A stretch of 44,591 bases of DNA from Methanosarcinales archaeon (GTDB taxonomy: Archaea > Halobacteriota > Methanosarcinia > Methanosarcinales > Methanogasteraceae): contig RXIK01000126.1 in the NCBI GenBank assembly GCA_004211975.1, positions 1 through 44,591 on the forward strand, read 5' to 3'. Positions 8,689 to 18,665 of the stretch are shown piece after piece (position 1 is the stretch's first letter; each line of letters starts with the position of its first letter). Both the position numbers and the translations under genes were made by a program. The notes below the pieces were generated by a model, which saw only the letters and a program-made list of their open reading frames with translations, ran no database searches and was not told where the DNA came from.

Positions 8689-8900
8689 CTGCGGCATTGC
8701 GCCCGCAATCGGTATCCGCGGGGTCACTTCGGCTTTATCTTCCGGAGCTGCAGGATCTGGTTCATCGGATGTAAACGGATGCCTGAGTTCGTAGCCAGCA
8801 GTCACACCTGCTCGAGAGCCTGCATGGCTTTGACCTGTGTAGCCCAATCGTTTGCCTGCGAACTTGAGCACGGCAGGAGCGAAAGTGGAGCGCCCCCCGC
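8689..8900 (-). pseudogene. Possible frameshifted TnpB-like C-terminal remnant
   Basis: One minus frame ends DPADTDCGRNAAANILFGMC*, similar to TnpB DRDxNAAxNIL tails. The upstream part continues in another frame. Confidence 0.35.
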
Positions 8901-8923
8901 CCCAGAGTTTAATCCCTTACCGG

Positions 8924-9658
8924 TTAACTCAGGCTTTGTCCACCATCCACCACCAATAATGCCCCGGTAATAGCGCTTGCTTCATCAGAGCTTAAAAACA
9001 AAATTGTGTGTGCTACCTCCTTTGGTTCAATAAGTCTTTTTAAATAACTATCTTCTTTAAATTTCTCTATTGACACCTCAGGTATTGATTTTGCAATATC
9101 AGTATTTGTCATTCCAGGCGCAACAGTATTTACACGAATTTTAGGCGCAACTTCTTTTGCCAATGTTTTAGTAAAACTGATAACGGCTGCTTTAGAAGTT
9201 GAATAATCTGTAATTGCCGCTCTCCCTTGACCGAATAATCCCCTTATTGAGGAAATATTAACAATTGAACCGCCATCTTTCATTAATTTAATGGCTTTTT
9301 GAGAACATAAAAACATTCCCGCAATATTTACGGCATAAGTTTTATTCCACTCTTCTATAGTAAGTTCTGAAAACGATTTTATGGAAACTATACCTGCGTT
9401 ATTTATTAAAATATCTATTCTTCCGTATTTTTCAGATATCTGTTCAAACATGCCGATAATTTCGTCTTGTTTGCTAATGTCTGCTTTGATAAGCATGCCG
9501 TTATTGTTTATTTCATTTAAAACAGATTTTGCAGCCAGTTCATCTGAGAGATAGTTAATAATTACTGTTGCGCCTTCTTTTGCAAATAGCTTCGCAGTTT
9601 CTGCACCAACACCTCTACTTGCACCTGTGATCAACACAATTTTATTTTTAAATTTCAT
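8924..9658 (-). CDS. Short-chain dehydrogenase/reductase (FabG-like)
   Basis: VLITGASRGVGAETAKLF ... DILINNAGIVSIKSF ... DYSTSKAAVISFTKTLAKEVAPKIRVNTVAPG ... ITGALLVVDGGQ. Confidence 0.9.
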   Translation of the reverse strand: MKFKNKIVLITGASRGVGAETAKLFAKEGATVIINYLSDELAAKSVLNEINNNGMLIKADISKQDEIIGMFEQISEKYGRIDILINNAGIVSIKSFSELTIEEWNKTYAVNIAGMFLCSQKAIKLMKDGGSIVNISSIRGLFGQGRAAITDYSTSKAAVISFTKTLAKEVAPKIRVNTVAPGMTNTDIAKSIPEVSIEKFKEDSYLKRLIEPKEVAHTILFLSSDEASAITGALLVVDGGQSLS

Positions 9659-10090
9659 AGTATTTATAAGATTACAATTGTTTATAAAACTTTTGGGTCA
9701 GGGATTAAATTTCGCCTAACTTTATTATATCCAAACTCGAGTTCGCATATTATTCCACACAGGCATTACATCTAAGTTTACTTCGCATATATACCCCTTC
9801 AGTTGAACATTCTCACTCATTTTTCACAACCCGAACTTTGTAATAGATGCGGATGCACAAATAACTCGCGCATTTTTTGCAATGATGCATAACGTCGTGC
9901 AAATAAAAACGACAGATGTCCCGGATTTCTCTCTCATCCTCGCTACATGACCCAAGGCAACTCACAAATAATAATTTACCCACCACCAGTTTTACATATT
10001 GATCTCTTGATCGAGTGACCGCGGATAGAACTACTTGTATCCTGTGTATCTGAATTTCAGTGGAATTAAAGAGCAATTGTTATTACAGCA

Positions 10091-10126
10091 CCATTCCAAA
10101 ATAGATTCAATATATCTATAGAATGG
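10091..10126. repeat. Imperfect inverted repeat
   Basis: CCATTCcaaaATAGATtcaatatATCTATaGAATGG directly before the chimeric ORF. Confidence 0.6.
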
Positions 10127-10134
10127 TTTGTACG

Positions 10135-10539
10135 ATGAACATAAATGAAATATCAGAAACACTCAAGTCTATCATTAAGAATACGGCAGAGAAATTGAGT
10201 GGTTTTAAAAGAAGAACCTATATTGCCGAGATCAGCCTTCACCCGGGATCGCAGGTTCTTCTTACTGAACTCTTTGCAGAGGCGATAGCAGAAGGTAAAC
10301 AGATCATCATAACCACGCACAGCGAGTTTCTGCCGCTTGCACTGCGTAGACCGATTAAGAATGGTTTATTGGCGCTGGATGCTATTGCGCTGTACCACGT
10401 CATGAAAGACGAGGGTGGAACCACCGCTGAAAAGCTTGATCTCACCGAAGACGGTTATGTGCGGGGGTGGATCCCTTCTTTTGCCGAGATTGAGGATGAT
10501 CTGCTTGGTGAGTGGACAGAAACCGTTCCGGAGGATTAA
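10135..10539 (+). pseudogene. Chimeric/truncated ORF: ~30 aa possibly transposase-derived N-terminus joined to the C-terminal part of a DUF3696-type AAA/ABC ATPase
   Basis: EISLHPGSQVLLTELFAEAIAEGKQIIITTHSEFLPLAL has Walker B/H-loop-like parts without a Walker A. The N-terminus ETLKSIIKNTAEKLSGFKRRTYIAEI is unrelated to it. Confidence 0.5.
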
Positions 10540-10568
10540 GTTGCCCGATGTCTTGTTGATCGGGGATG

Positions 10569-13037
10569 TTACCCCTCCACGCCCTGTCTGAGCCGTATTG
10601 CCTCCTGCTTCACTGCGTTGTTCTTAAACACTGTTGCAACCATTTCGATTGCTTCTAGATTGCGCACAACTTGATCTAGGTACTCAAGGATGTCTGCGGG
10701 GTATGCATAGACTCCGTAGTTGTTGCTGATTTCTTGCACGATGTTTTTTGGGCTGAGTCCTTCGCATCGTAGTTCGATTAGTTTTTGTGAGAATTTTCGT
10801 TCGGGGCAGCCGCAGTAGGGTGTGTCGCGGCATGGGCATACCATGAATTCGGTGATGAAAGCGATGATTTGGTCGCGAATGTCGTGGTCAAGAGCGGCGA
10901 TTGATTCTCCTGAGAATATGAGGTCGTATGATGCGCCCTGGAATACTCTTGATGGTATGTGCATTTTCAGGGCGTTGGCGATTCTTCCTGCGTCCTTGAA
11001 ATAGACTGCCTCAAATATTTCGAGCGATACCACGGTGTCAAGTGGTGGCTCGCTTTTTTTGACTGCGTCCCTGATCAGGAATGCCTGTTTGATGCTGAGA
11101 AAGTGTGTTGTAGTGATTTTGCCAAAGTCGGTGAGTTTGGCGGATTTGGTGACAAGTCCGCCTTCCATCAGTTTTCTGAAGAGGTATTTGAAGTTTCCGC
11201 CGCCGATCAGCAGGTCGTTTAATGCGCGTAGTTCTGACTCGTTTTTTGCGAGTGCTGCGCATGCAAGCAGTTCTTCCATCTGTTCGGGTTCTTCGTACAC
11301 GGCGTCGACTGGTTCGACGTCGTGTTTCAGTAGTTTGAATGCGATTTCGTCTTCGGTTTCGCCGCCGCCGTGGTATTTTCGGTCTGGTTCAGCGAGCACC
11401 ATCACTTTCCCGAGGTCGTGGTAGTCTGGTCGTCCTGCCCGCCCGACCATTTGGTGGAACTCGTGCACGGATAGCCAGTCGATCCCCATTGCAAGTGATT
11501 CAAAGATTACCTGTGACGCCGGGAAATCGACGCCTGCGGCAAGGGCGGCTGTTGTTACGACCACTGCGAGTTTGCCTGCTGCAAACGCGGATGTGATGCG
11601 TCGTCGTTCCTGTTGTGATAGTCCTGCGTGGTATGCTGCGGCGTTTATTTGGGTGCTTTCTGCGATTTTGTGGCATCTTTGGCGTGAGTTGGTGAAGACT
11701 ATTGTCTGTCCCCGGTATCCTTTTGATGACTGTGTGTTCCATTCCCGCTGTGATAGTCGGTCGATGATCCGTATCTTGTCGCGTCCGCCTGCAAAGAGCA
11801 GGTGTATTTCGATTGGCACTGGTCGCACTCCGTATCGGACCAGTTGTCCTGGGGAGCCTTTTTCGAAAAGCATTTTTGAGAGGGATTTTGGTTTGCCAAC
11901 GGTTGCTGACAGGTAGATGAACTGGGCTTTTGGGGATGTGTGCTTCAGTCTTGCTATTAGACCGTCCATCCGGTGTCCGCGCTCCTCGTCTGCAAGTGTG
12001 TGTACCTCATCGATCACAACTGTCCCGATTTTTCCGAGTTTTCCTGCTTTTCCTGATCTAAGCAGGTAGTCCACGCCCTCGTAGGTGCCAACCCAGACTG
12101 TGGTTGTTTTTGTTGGTTTCCCTTGTTTACGCCCTTTTTCACGCATTATCCTGCTTGACCCGACCTGAAGCACTGTTGTGGTTCCAAGAGGCGCGTATCG
12201 TTTTCTGAAGTCTTCTTCTTTCTGGTGTGCAAGTGCAACGAGCGGGACCATGAACAGGAAGTTTCCTTTGCCTTCAAGCAGGTTTTTTATGCCTGCAAGC
12301 TCTCCGATCAGGGTCTTGCCAGTAGCGGTGTCAGAGACGACCAGTTGACCGGTGCCCTCAAAAAGACCGCTCTTTATGGATAGTGACTGAACTGGTAGCA
12401 GTGTGTCCAACTTTTCCGTAAGCAAACTCTTGAACCGCTTTGGAATTTGAAGATCCTGCACCCTCATTGGCTTAATCGCATTGGGATCGGTTGCACTGAT
12501 CCTGCGGTACAGCGTGAGATCAGGATCGATCACATCAGGATCAAGCATGCCTCTGACCCGGTCAAGGTCACGGGTTTTAAGAAGCAGATTCTCGATTCGT
12601 TCGAGTGCAGGTTCGCCGAGTTTCATCGGGGCAAGTTCCCTGTGTAGTTCTGTAAGCGCGCAATCCGGGCATATTAGCTCGCCTCTGGACTGGATCGATC
12701 GTTTATCGATTAGATTGAACCGGTTATCAAGCAGACAGTATCGGCAGGCTGAAACAGGTTCGCATGAAAGCTGGTAGCCGCGAAGCATCTCCTGAAACTC
12801 ATCTGCGGTCTTACGGTCTCCTGATGCAAGCAGGATGTGGTCAGCATCCCTGAGCATCTCGACTGCTTCGGCTGGCTTTTTGAACTTGTTTCCCAGCATG
12901 AATTTGAACGGGCGCATCCCTTTCGCGGTTTTTGCAAGCGTGAGCGTGTAGCAGGAGAGGGGCGTTTTCTGCAGGTTAATGATCTGCATGATCATGAGCT
13001 TTGATCGCTGCGGGGTTGCAAGGACCGATATGCTCAT
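10569..13037 (-). CDS. Archaeal DEAD/DEAH (Ski2/Hel308-like, DUF5814-type) helicase with zinc-binding motifs
   Basis: Motif I SDTATGKT, DEVH, SAT, QMVGRAGRPDY, plus CRYCLLD...CPDC and CPCRDTPYCGCPERK. Start set at an internal Met because of an ATGA overlap with the upstream small ORF. Confidence 0.85.
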   Translation of the reverse strand: MSISVLATPQRSKLMIMQIINLQKTPLSCYTLTLAKTAKGMRPFKFMLGNKFKKPAEAVEMLRDADHILLASGDRKTADEFQEMLRGYQLSCEPVSACRYCLLDNRFNLIDKRSIQSRGELICPDCALTELHRELAPMKLGEPALERIENLLLKTRDLDRVRGMLDPDVIDPDLTLYRRISATDPNAIKPMRVQDLQIPKRFKSLLTEKLDTLLPVQSLSIKSGLFEGTGQLVVSDTATGKTLIGELAGIKNLLEGKGNFLFMVPLVALAHQKEEDFRKRYAPLGTTTVLQVGSSRIMREKGRKQGKPTKTTTVWVGTYEGVDYLLRSGKAGKLGKIGTVVIDEVHTLADEERGHRMDGLIARLKHTSPKAQFIYLSATVGKPKSLSKMLFEKGSPGQLVRYGVRPVPIEIHLLFAGGRDKIRIIDRLSQREWNTQSSKGYRGQTIVFTNSRQRCHKIAESTQINAAAYHAGLSQQERRRITSAFAAGKLAVVVTTAALAAGVDFPASQVIFESLAMGIDWLSVHEFHQMVGRAGRPDYHDLGKVMVLAEPDRKYHGGGETEDEIAFKLLKHDVEPVDAVYEEPEQMEELLACAALAKNESELRALNDLLIGGGNFKYLFRKLMEGGLVTKSAKLTDFGKITTTHFLSIKQAFLIRDAVKKSEPPLDTVVSLEIFEAVYFKDAGRIANALKMHIPSRVFQGASYDLIFSGESIAALDHDIRDQIIAFITEFMVCPCRDTPYCGCPERKFSQKLIELRCEGLSPKNIVQEISNNYGVYAYPADILEYLDQVVRNLEAIEMVATVFKNNAVKQEAIRLRQGVEG

Positions 13038-13228
13038 TGCCGGTACCTTTGCAGCAGGCTGCGCATTATATTTACGGGAACTTTTGGGGGGTGCATCAGG
13101 CAGCACAGTTCATGTGCAATCATAGTTCCTATCTTGCGCCAGTTAAACGGGTGATAGCCCCTCTGTAATTGTGGTTGACCGGCAGCAAACTTTTTCCTGG
13201 CGGTCTTGCCGCTGTTATCTTGTTTCAA
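13034..13228 (-). CDS. Small conserved-looking protein of unknown function, upstream of the helicase
   Basis: 64-aa ORF (YHPFNWRKIGTMIAHELCCLMHPPK). Stop overlaps the helicase ATG as ATGA, suggesting coupling. Confidence 0.45.
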   Translation of the reverse strand: MKQDNSGKTARKKFAAGQPQLQRGYHPFNWRKIGTMIAHELCCLMHPPKVPVNIMRSLLQRYRQ

Positions 13229-13234
13229 TTAATC

Positions 13235-13591
13235 TTAGTCCTCACTCAAGCGCATGATTGCATCAGCGAGATCGCCGCTTGATTCTTTCAGTGCGTCGCG
13301 TGCCGCATCCTCGCTCACACCCGTCTGTTCGGCGACCAGTTTCACGTCATCATCGGGTATCATCAGCTCTCGCACGCGTTCCTGCTCGCGGGGAGTGCCT
13401 GTCAACTGGTATGTCTTTGTGCCGGAAGCATCCATTATCGAGACTGTTGCGTCATCAAACACGATCTCGGTGTCCGCCGTCCGGATGATAACCTCTTCCA
13501 CATCCTCGATATCTGTGACTGTGATGCCCATCTGCTTCATCATCTGCTTAACCTTGCGTGGGTTCATGCCCTTTCCAAGTCCCGGAAACAT
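13235..13591 (-). CDS. nac: Nascent polypeptide-associated complex protein (NAC alpha)
   Basis: MFPGLGKGMNPRKVKQMMKQMGI, NAC domain and C-terminal UBA (VSEDAARDALKESSGDLADAIMRL). Confidence 0.93.
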   Translation of the reverse strand: MFPGLGKGMNPRKVKQMMKQMGITVTDIEDVEEVIIRTADTEIVFDDATVSIMDASGTKTYQLTGTPREQERVRELMIPDDDVKLVAEQTGVSEDAARDALKESSGDLADAIMRLSED

Positions 13592-13745
13592 ATTTGTTCA
13601 CCTCGTTATCGTCACTGCTAAGTTGTTCTGATCTTCAAATACTGTGTTCTTTAATCTATATGACTTTTCTCTAAGTGGGCTAATTAATGATACTACGGAT
13701 TTCGCCGGAAAGACTATAGTTACAGAAAAGACCAACATCTGACTG

Positions 13746-14342
13746 ATGCAGATACACAGGTTCTCACAATATGCAAATGCATACTTACTCAACGAAACCG
13801 TCCTGATCGATGCCGGAATTAATCCGGTGGTTATTGAGGGACACGATCCTGAACTGATCATACTCACGCACTGCCATTTTGATCATACCTGCGCCGCGCC
13901 CGCAATCGTGGAGATGACTGGCGCTAAGATCGCAGTTCATGAGGCGGACGCCGTGCTGCTTGGTGATGACCGTGCGACCGCGGCAGTGATGTTCGGCGAA
14001 CATGCCCCTCATATAGCGCCTGATTTGCTGCTTCGCGGTGGAGAAACACTTGAATTTGACGGTTTCGCTCTGGACGTGATCCATACGCCTGGTCACACGC
14101 AAGGGGGTATCTGTCTGTACGAACCAGAGACGCGGAGTCTGTTTTCCGGAGACACCGTCTTTCCGGATGGTGGGATGGGGCGGTACGACCTTGGCGGTAA
14201 CATCTCTGATCTTGCACGCTCGATCGAACTGCTCACAAGCCTTGACGTGGCAGTGATGTACCCTGGACACATGGGGGTTACTGATGTGGATGTGCCTGCA
14301 CAGATACGATTATCACTGGATAGAGCGCGTATGCTCATGTAA
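13746..14342 (+). CDS. Metallo-beta-lactamase fold hydrolase (glyoxalase II-like)
   Basis: THCHFDHTCAA, HTPGHTQGGICLY, FSGDTVF, MYPGHMG metal-binding motifs. Confidence 0.88.
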   Translation: MQIHRFSQYANAYLLNETVLIDAGINPVVIEGHDPELIILTHCHFDHTCAAPAIVEMTGAKIAVHEADAVLLGDDRATAAVMFGEHAPHIAPDLLLRGGETLEFDGFALDVIHTPGHTQGGICLYEPETRSLFSGDTVFPDGGMGRYDLGGNISDLARSIELLTSLDVAVMYPGHMGVTDVDVPAQIRLSLDRARMLM

Positions 14343-14443
14343 CTGATCAAAAAACATCTGTGACCGGATATGTTCGTTTAAGCGGTATGTTTTTATCAGC
14401 CTAAAAAGAGTGTACTTGCAAAAACCAGATTATGGTGATTAAT

Positions 14444-15511
14444 ATGAAGAAACAACTTATTATTGGCGTCTTGCTGGCACTGGTTCTCGTTGTCAGCGGA
14501 TGCGTAGACACAGACGGTGGCAGTACTGATGAGGTGATCCAGGAGGGTGATTATGTGCGGGTGAACTACACGGGAAGACTTGAAGATGGCACTGTTTTTG
14601 ACACGTCCGTGGAAGATGTCGCAATCAAAGCAGGCATGCACAACCCGGGCAGGGCGTATCAGCCGATTGGGTTCACGGTTGGCGCCGGACAGATGATCAA
14701 GGGGTTTGACCGCGGTGTAGTTGGCATGGTGACAGGCGAAGCAAAGACCCTGACTATGTCACCTGAAGACGCATACGGATCTCCCAGTGATGACCGGGTC
14801 CAGACCGTTCCGATCGATGAATTGAGCGCGGCAGGCATCACACCTGTGATTGGAAAGAAGCTCTCCACCAGCTATGGGCAGGGCATCATAACAAACCTCA
14901 CAAACACAAGTGTTACGATTGATTTTAACCACGAGCTTGCAGGAAAAACATTGATTTTTGATGTGCAGATCGTGTCTATTGACCGGGGTGATGCAGCTGC
15001 TACCACGGCAGATGCCGTAAATCAGACCAAACCCGTGGGGGAGAATCGGATTACGGTGATCGAGACTAGCATGGGCACGATAACCGCTGAATTATATGAA
15101 ACGCGTGCGCCGGTCACCACGGCAAATTTCATCGGGCTTGCCGAGCGCGGATTCTACGATGGTCTGATCTTTCATCGCGTGATTAATGGTTTTATGATTC
15201 AGGGTGGCTGCCCGGACGGCACTGGAATGGGCGGCTCTGGCACAAACATAAAGCTGGAGATTCATCCTGAACTGACGCATGTTGACGGCGCACTTGCAAT
15301 GGCGCGATCCAGTCAGCCGGACAGCGCATCCAGCCAGTTCTATATCTGTGACGGGGCGCAGCCCAACCTTGATGGGCAGTATGCGGTATTTGGCGTGGTA
15401 ATTGACGGGATGGATGTCGTGCGGGCGATTTCAGAGGTGGAGACTGGTTCACAAAACAAGCCGGCAGAGGATGTTGTGATCACCAAAATTTCTATCGAAA
15501 TGCCTGAATAA
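14444..15511 (+). CDS. Lipoprotein with FKBP (SlyD-like) and cyclophilin peptidyl-prolyl isomerase domains in one chain
   Basis: Lipobox LVVSGC. FKBP part [18 protein letters not shown]...[16 protein letters not shown]...PEDAYG. Cyclophilin part [42 protein letters not shown]...[18 protein letters not shown]. Confidence 0.9.
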   Translation: MKKQLIIGVLLALVLVVSGCVDTDGGSTDEVIQEGDYVRVNYTGRLEDGTVFDTSVEDVAIKAGMHNPGRAYQPIGFTVGAGQMIKGFDRGVVGMVTGEAKTLTMSPEDAYGSPSDDRVQTVPIDELSAAGITPVIGKKLSTSYGQGIITNLTNTSVTIDFNHELAGKTLIFDVQIVSIDRGDAAATTADAVNQTKPVGENRITVIETSMGTITAELYETRAPVTTANFIGLAERGFYDGLIFHRVINGFMIQGGCPDGTGMGGSGTNIKLEIHPELTHVDGALAMARSSQPDSASSQFYICDGAQPNLDGQYAVFGVVIDGMDVVRAISEVETGSQNKPAEDVVITKISIEMPE

Positions 15512-15612
15512 AAAGGAGTATGTGTAACCCGGGCATACGTGTTCAGCTAACCCCGAGATTGCACGGATTTGCACAAGAAGATGCGCATAAAAACCCCAAT
15601 TTATGCTCATCT

Positions 15613-15654
15613 GCGCTCATCTGCGGCTAACAGCAATTGTCAGCCGCAGATTCA
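15613..15654. repeat. Intergenic inverted repeat ATCTGCGGCT...AGCCGCAGAT
   Basis: Perfect 10-bp arms read directly. Confidence 0.7.
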
Positions 15655-15797
15655 CGGATGCCATTAATTTCGCCAACCAAATCATACCACTGTTTTCAGA
15701 ATTAACCTCATGTTTTCAACCGACCAGAATGAATTAAAAGGTCTCTGGTATCGTGCTTGTACATCTAAGGGCTTGCCAGAAAATAACATGTTGAAAT

Positions 15798-15882
15798 TCG
15801 TGGCATTCGGCACATTCGTGAAATTCGTGATAAAATTGGCATAAAGGATCACGAATGGCACGAATGAACGAATCGCACGAAT
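15798..15882. repeat. Long imperfect inverted repeat of ATTCGTG/CACGAAT units
   Basis: ttcgtggcattcggcacattcgtgaaattcgtgat...atcacgaatggcacgaatgaacgaatcgcacgaatg. Confidence 0.75.
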
Positions 15883-16055
15883 GTCAGGGATGTAGCGTGC
15901 CATCTCAGCTAATTTTGCTACTTTATTTTTCGGTAAGCACTAACTGACCATCACAGAAAAGGTTGATATGATGCGGACACCAAAACTGGACGGAAGATAC
16001 GATTCCGGCGAAAGAAACCGGGGATGCGGAATTCTCATACAAGGAGGTAATATCG

Positions 16056-16475
16056 ATGGACGTAAAATTTGTGTTCTCAAACAGATTGGAATGGAATGAG
16101 GGATATCAGGCAACAGTGTCGTTTGGCGAGAAAGCAAGCTTTGAGTTTGCCACACCACCAGAATTCCACGGTCCCGAAGGCTTCATCAGCCCCGAAGAAC
16201 TGTTTGTCGCATCTGCCAATGCATGCACTCTCACAACATTCGTCGCAAAAACAAAGAAGGCAGGGATCAACATCATTGCGTATGAGTCCAGTGCAGAGGG
16301 TACGCTGGAAAAGATGGATGGGCATCTGGTATTCACAACAATCGTTGTGAAACCACGGATAAAGACAGATGGCAACAAGGAAACCGTTAGAGAGATTGTG
16401 AAGCAAGTTGAAAAAGGAGCTCTCGTGCTGAATTCAATGAAGACCGCGGTCACAATAGACGCAATTATTGAATAA
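16056..16475 (+). CDS. OsmC family protein
   Basis: PEELFVASANACTLTTFVAKTKKAGINIIAYESSAEGTLEKMDG OsmC/Ohr-family layout. Confidence 0.88.
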   Translation: MDVKFVFSNRLEWNEGYQATVSFGEKASFEFATPPEFHGPEGFISPEELFVASANACTLTTFVAKTKKAGINIIAYESSAEGTLEKMDGHLVFTTIVVKPRIKTDGNKETVREIVKQVEKGALVLNSMKTAVTIDAIIE

Positions 16476-17131
16476 GAAACACCGGCACACTCTATAATCT
16501 GCATCCGATATGTGTCCCGACTTTCGGTGAATTAAAGTAAACATCTTTCTGTCATCATGATTTCAGATGTTTTTCGCTGCAGGGACCTTGAGTGATCCGA
16601 AGATCCACATACCAGATTAGGCAGCAGTATTAGGGGAAACACTCTAATATTGGGCTCTCCTGGTAATTCGCGTTGTAAGTGTCTCGTAGATGGATCCTGG
16701 TGGTGTGATATTAAGTGCTTAGAGATCAAGGATTTCGCGAATTAATGAGTGTTATGAATTCTAAACTGGAATATATTTGTGTTATTCGTCTATTCGTGAA
16801 ACCCGTGATATAAACTGGCATAACCTAATAAAATTCCCGGTAAACATCTGGAATTAAAGTGCAGCTATCCTGGATAAATGAATAATCTCATAAGTGTTGG
16901 CACTGCAACGTGTGATACTAAAGACCCATTAATATCCGTTGTAAGCCACTGATCGGGGCATTGGGAACCCAATGCCTGTGCACACGTGTAACCTCTGGTT
17001 AACTATTGTAACAATTTCAAGAGTTATAGGTGCCAGCGCACCTCAGCAAATCCCGTGTGGGTTTGGTTCTTGGGTGTGGGCACCTATTTCTCGTTCCTGA
17101 TGGAATCGCACATCCTGCGATTCGCCGCGAG

Positions 17132-17494
17132 TTAAGTCACTTCGCCGCCGATTGCGCTGCGCAACTGCTCCTGCAACTGTTGGAATCGCTTCTGGATGCG
17201 TTCTTCCTGTCGTTCGAGCGTGCTTGCTCGTAGTTGCATGGTCTCTTTCTTTTCGGCAAGCTCGTCCTTCACAGTGGTGCGCTCGCTCTTGATCATGAGT
17301 TGTCCGATATTTCTGTATATCACTGCGTCGTCTTCGAGTTTATCGAGTTCTTCAAGCGCCATCTCGGTTTCGTTTAATGCGGATGTCACCTGTGCTTTCT
17401 GTGTTGCAAGCGCTTGTGCCTGTTGCTGCACCTGCTGTAGTTGTGCAAGTTGGTGCTGCACCTGTTGGGGTATTTCAGTAGTCATAATTCTCAC
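17132..17494 (-). CDS. pfdB: Prefoldin subunit beta
   Basis: Coiled coil plus ALEELDKLEDDAVIYRNIGQLMIKSER...ELAEKKETMQLRASTLERQEERIQKRFQQLQ. Confidence 0.93.
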   Translation of the reverse strand: MRIMTTEIPQQVQHQLAQLQQVQQQAQALATQKAQVTSALNETEMALEELDKLEDDAVIYRNIGQLMIKSERTTVKDELAEKKETMQLRASTLERQEERIQKRFQQLQEQLRSAIGGEVT

Positions 17495-18231
17495 CTTTTT
17501 ATTGTGTCTACAAATTCAGTAATGGTTGTCTGTATATCTGTCGCTTCTTCGATGGCTGTGCCGGTCACAATGATGTCAGCACCAGCGTTCACTGCGGCTT
17601 TCGCGGCGTTTGCATCGCGTATGCCGCCGCCAACTATCAGTGTGCCGCAACCTGCGGACTTAACCGTGTTGATCATCTTTGTGGGAACTGGCTCTATTGC
17701 TCCCGAGCCTGCCTCCAGGTACACATATCTCATGCCAAGAAGCGTTCCTGCGAGTGCATACGCTGCGGCGAGTTTTGGCTTGTTCCGCGGGATTAATCTG
17801 GCATCACCAACCCATCCTGCCATGCCGCCTGGCTCAATGATGATGTACGCCATTGGGATTGGTTCTATGCCGTACTCTAAAACAGCTTTTGCGCCAAGCA
17901 TCTGGTTGGTAATCAGATAATTCGGATCTCTTGAATTCAGCAAGCTCATAAAGAAAACCGCGTCCGCATATTTGCTGAGTCCGCAGGCACCTGATGGAAA
18001 CAGGATGGTCGGGAGATCTGCAGCTGTCTTGATTGCACGCAGGGTCTCATTAAGTATGTCGCCTGATGCGCCGACCGAGCCGCCGATCATGATTGCGTCG
18101 CTCCCGGCTTTTGCCGCGGCACCCGCAATGTTGGATGCCTCGTTTAGGTCCTGCGCATCAGGATCGATCAACGTGAGATGTGCCGCGCCATCCTTTTCTA
18201 TAATATCATTAAGATATTGCTCTGTGCGCAT
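17491..18231 (-). CDS. Geranylgeranylglyceryl phosphate synthase family
   Basis: HLTLIDPDAQ...GSDAIMIGGSVG...ILFPSGACGLSKYADAVFFMSLLNSRDPNYLI...YIIIEPGGMAGWVG...YLEAGSGA...LIVGGGIRD. Confidence 0.93.
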   Translation of the reverse strand: MRTEQYLNDIIEKDGAAHLTLIDPDAQDLNEASNIAGAAAKAGSDAIMIGGSVGASGDILNETLRAIKTAADLPTILFPSGACGLSKYADAVFFMSLLNSRDPNYLITNQMLGAKAVLEYGIEPIPMAYIIIEPGGMAGWVGDARLIPRNKPKLAAAYALAGTLLGMRYVYLEAGSGAIEPVPTKMINTVKSAGCGTLIVGGGIRDANAAKAAVNAGADIIVTGTAIEEATDIQTTITEFVDTIKR

Positions 18232-18378
18232 CTATCCTCTGCTTTCCTTTGACTTCATGCGTAAATGTTTGTAATTGCATTTTCTACACCTGGTTGCGTC
18301 AACCGGGTTGCGTGCGTTGCATTTCATGCATATCTTCTTACGCAGTAGCCTGTTTTCTGCCTCTTCGAATCGTGCCAT
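18232..18378 (-). CDS. rpl40e: 50S ribosomal protein L40e (not in the supplied ORF track)
   Basis: Minus-strand translation [48 protein letters not shown]. Stop abuts the GGGP synthase start. Confidence 0.93.
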   Translation of the reverse strand: MARFEEAENRLLRKKICMKCNARNPVDATRCRKCNYKHLRMKSKESRG

Positions 18379-18665
18379 TAATCAGTCCTCATCATCTGTA
18401 TTCGGATGCTGTATATTAACATTGCCGTGTGCCCGGGAACACACAACGATAATTCCTCTGGAATGTAGGGATATTTGAAAACATTCGTCTGCACGTCACC
18501 GGATAATTATCTGACAATCCTCAATAACCCTCTGGTACACTTGATTTCAGCATTGGGCGTGTCATGGAACCCTCTAAATGCGTAAAATCATCCGGATAGA
18601 TAATGCTTGTGTGTCCCTGCCAGATGTTGTGTGAACGTGTGCGTGGTTGGGCTGATAGCCCACAA

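Noticed and set aside
8413-8871. 152-aa ORF with a VVVVVV run
   Set aside because: The Val run is the (TAC)7 microsatellite read through. The rest is better explained as a frameshifted TnpB-like remnant, and the end overlaps trmO.
9813-10076. 87-aa minus-strand ORF
   Set aside because: No domain or start-site support; AT-rich intergenic DNA.
10822-12937. Multiple ORFs antisense to the helicase (e.g. 11035-11424, 11572-11916)
   Set aside because: The helicase reading frame has full motif support. The antisense ORFs are Ser/Arg-rich shadow frames.
16069-16504. ORFs overlapping osmC in other frames
   Set aside because: OsmC motifs fit only the 16056-16475 frame; the others are shadows.
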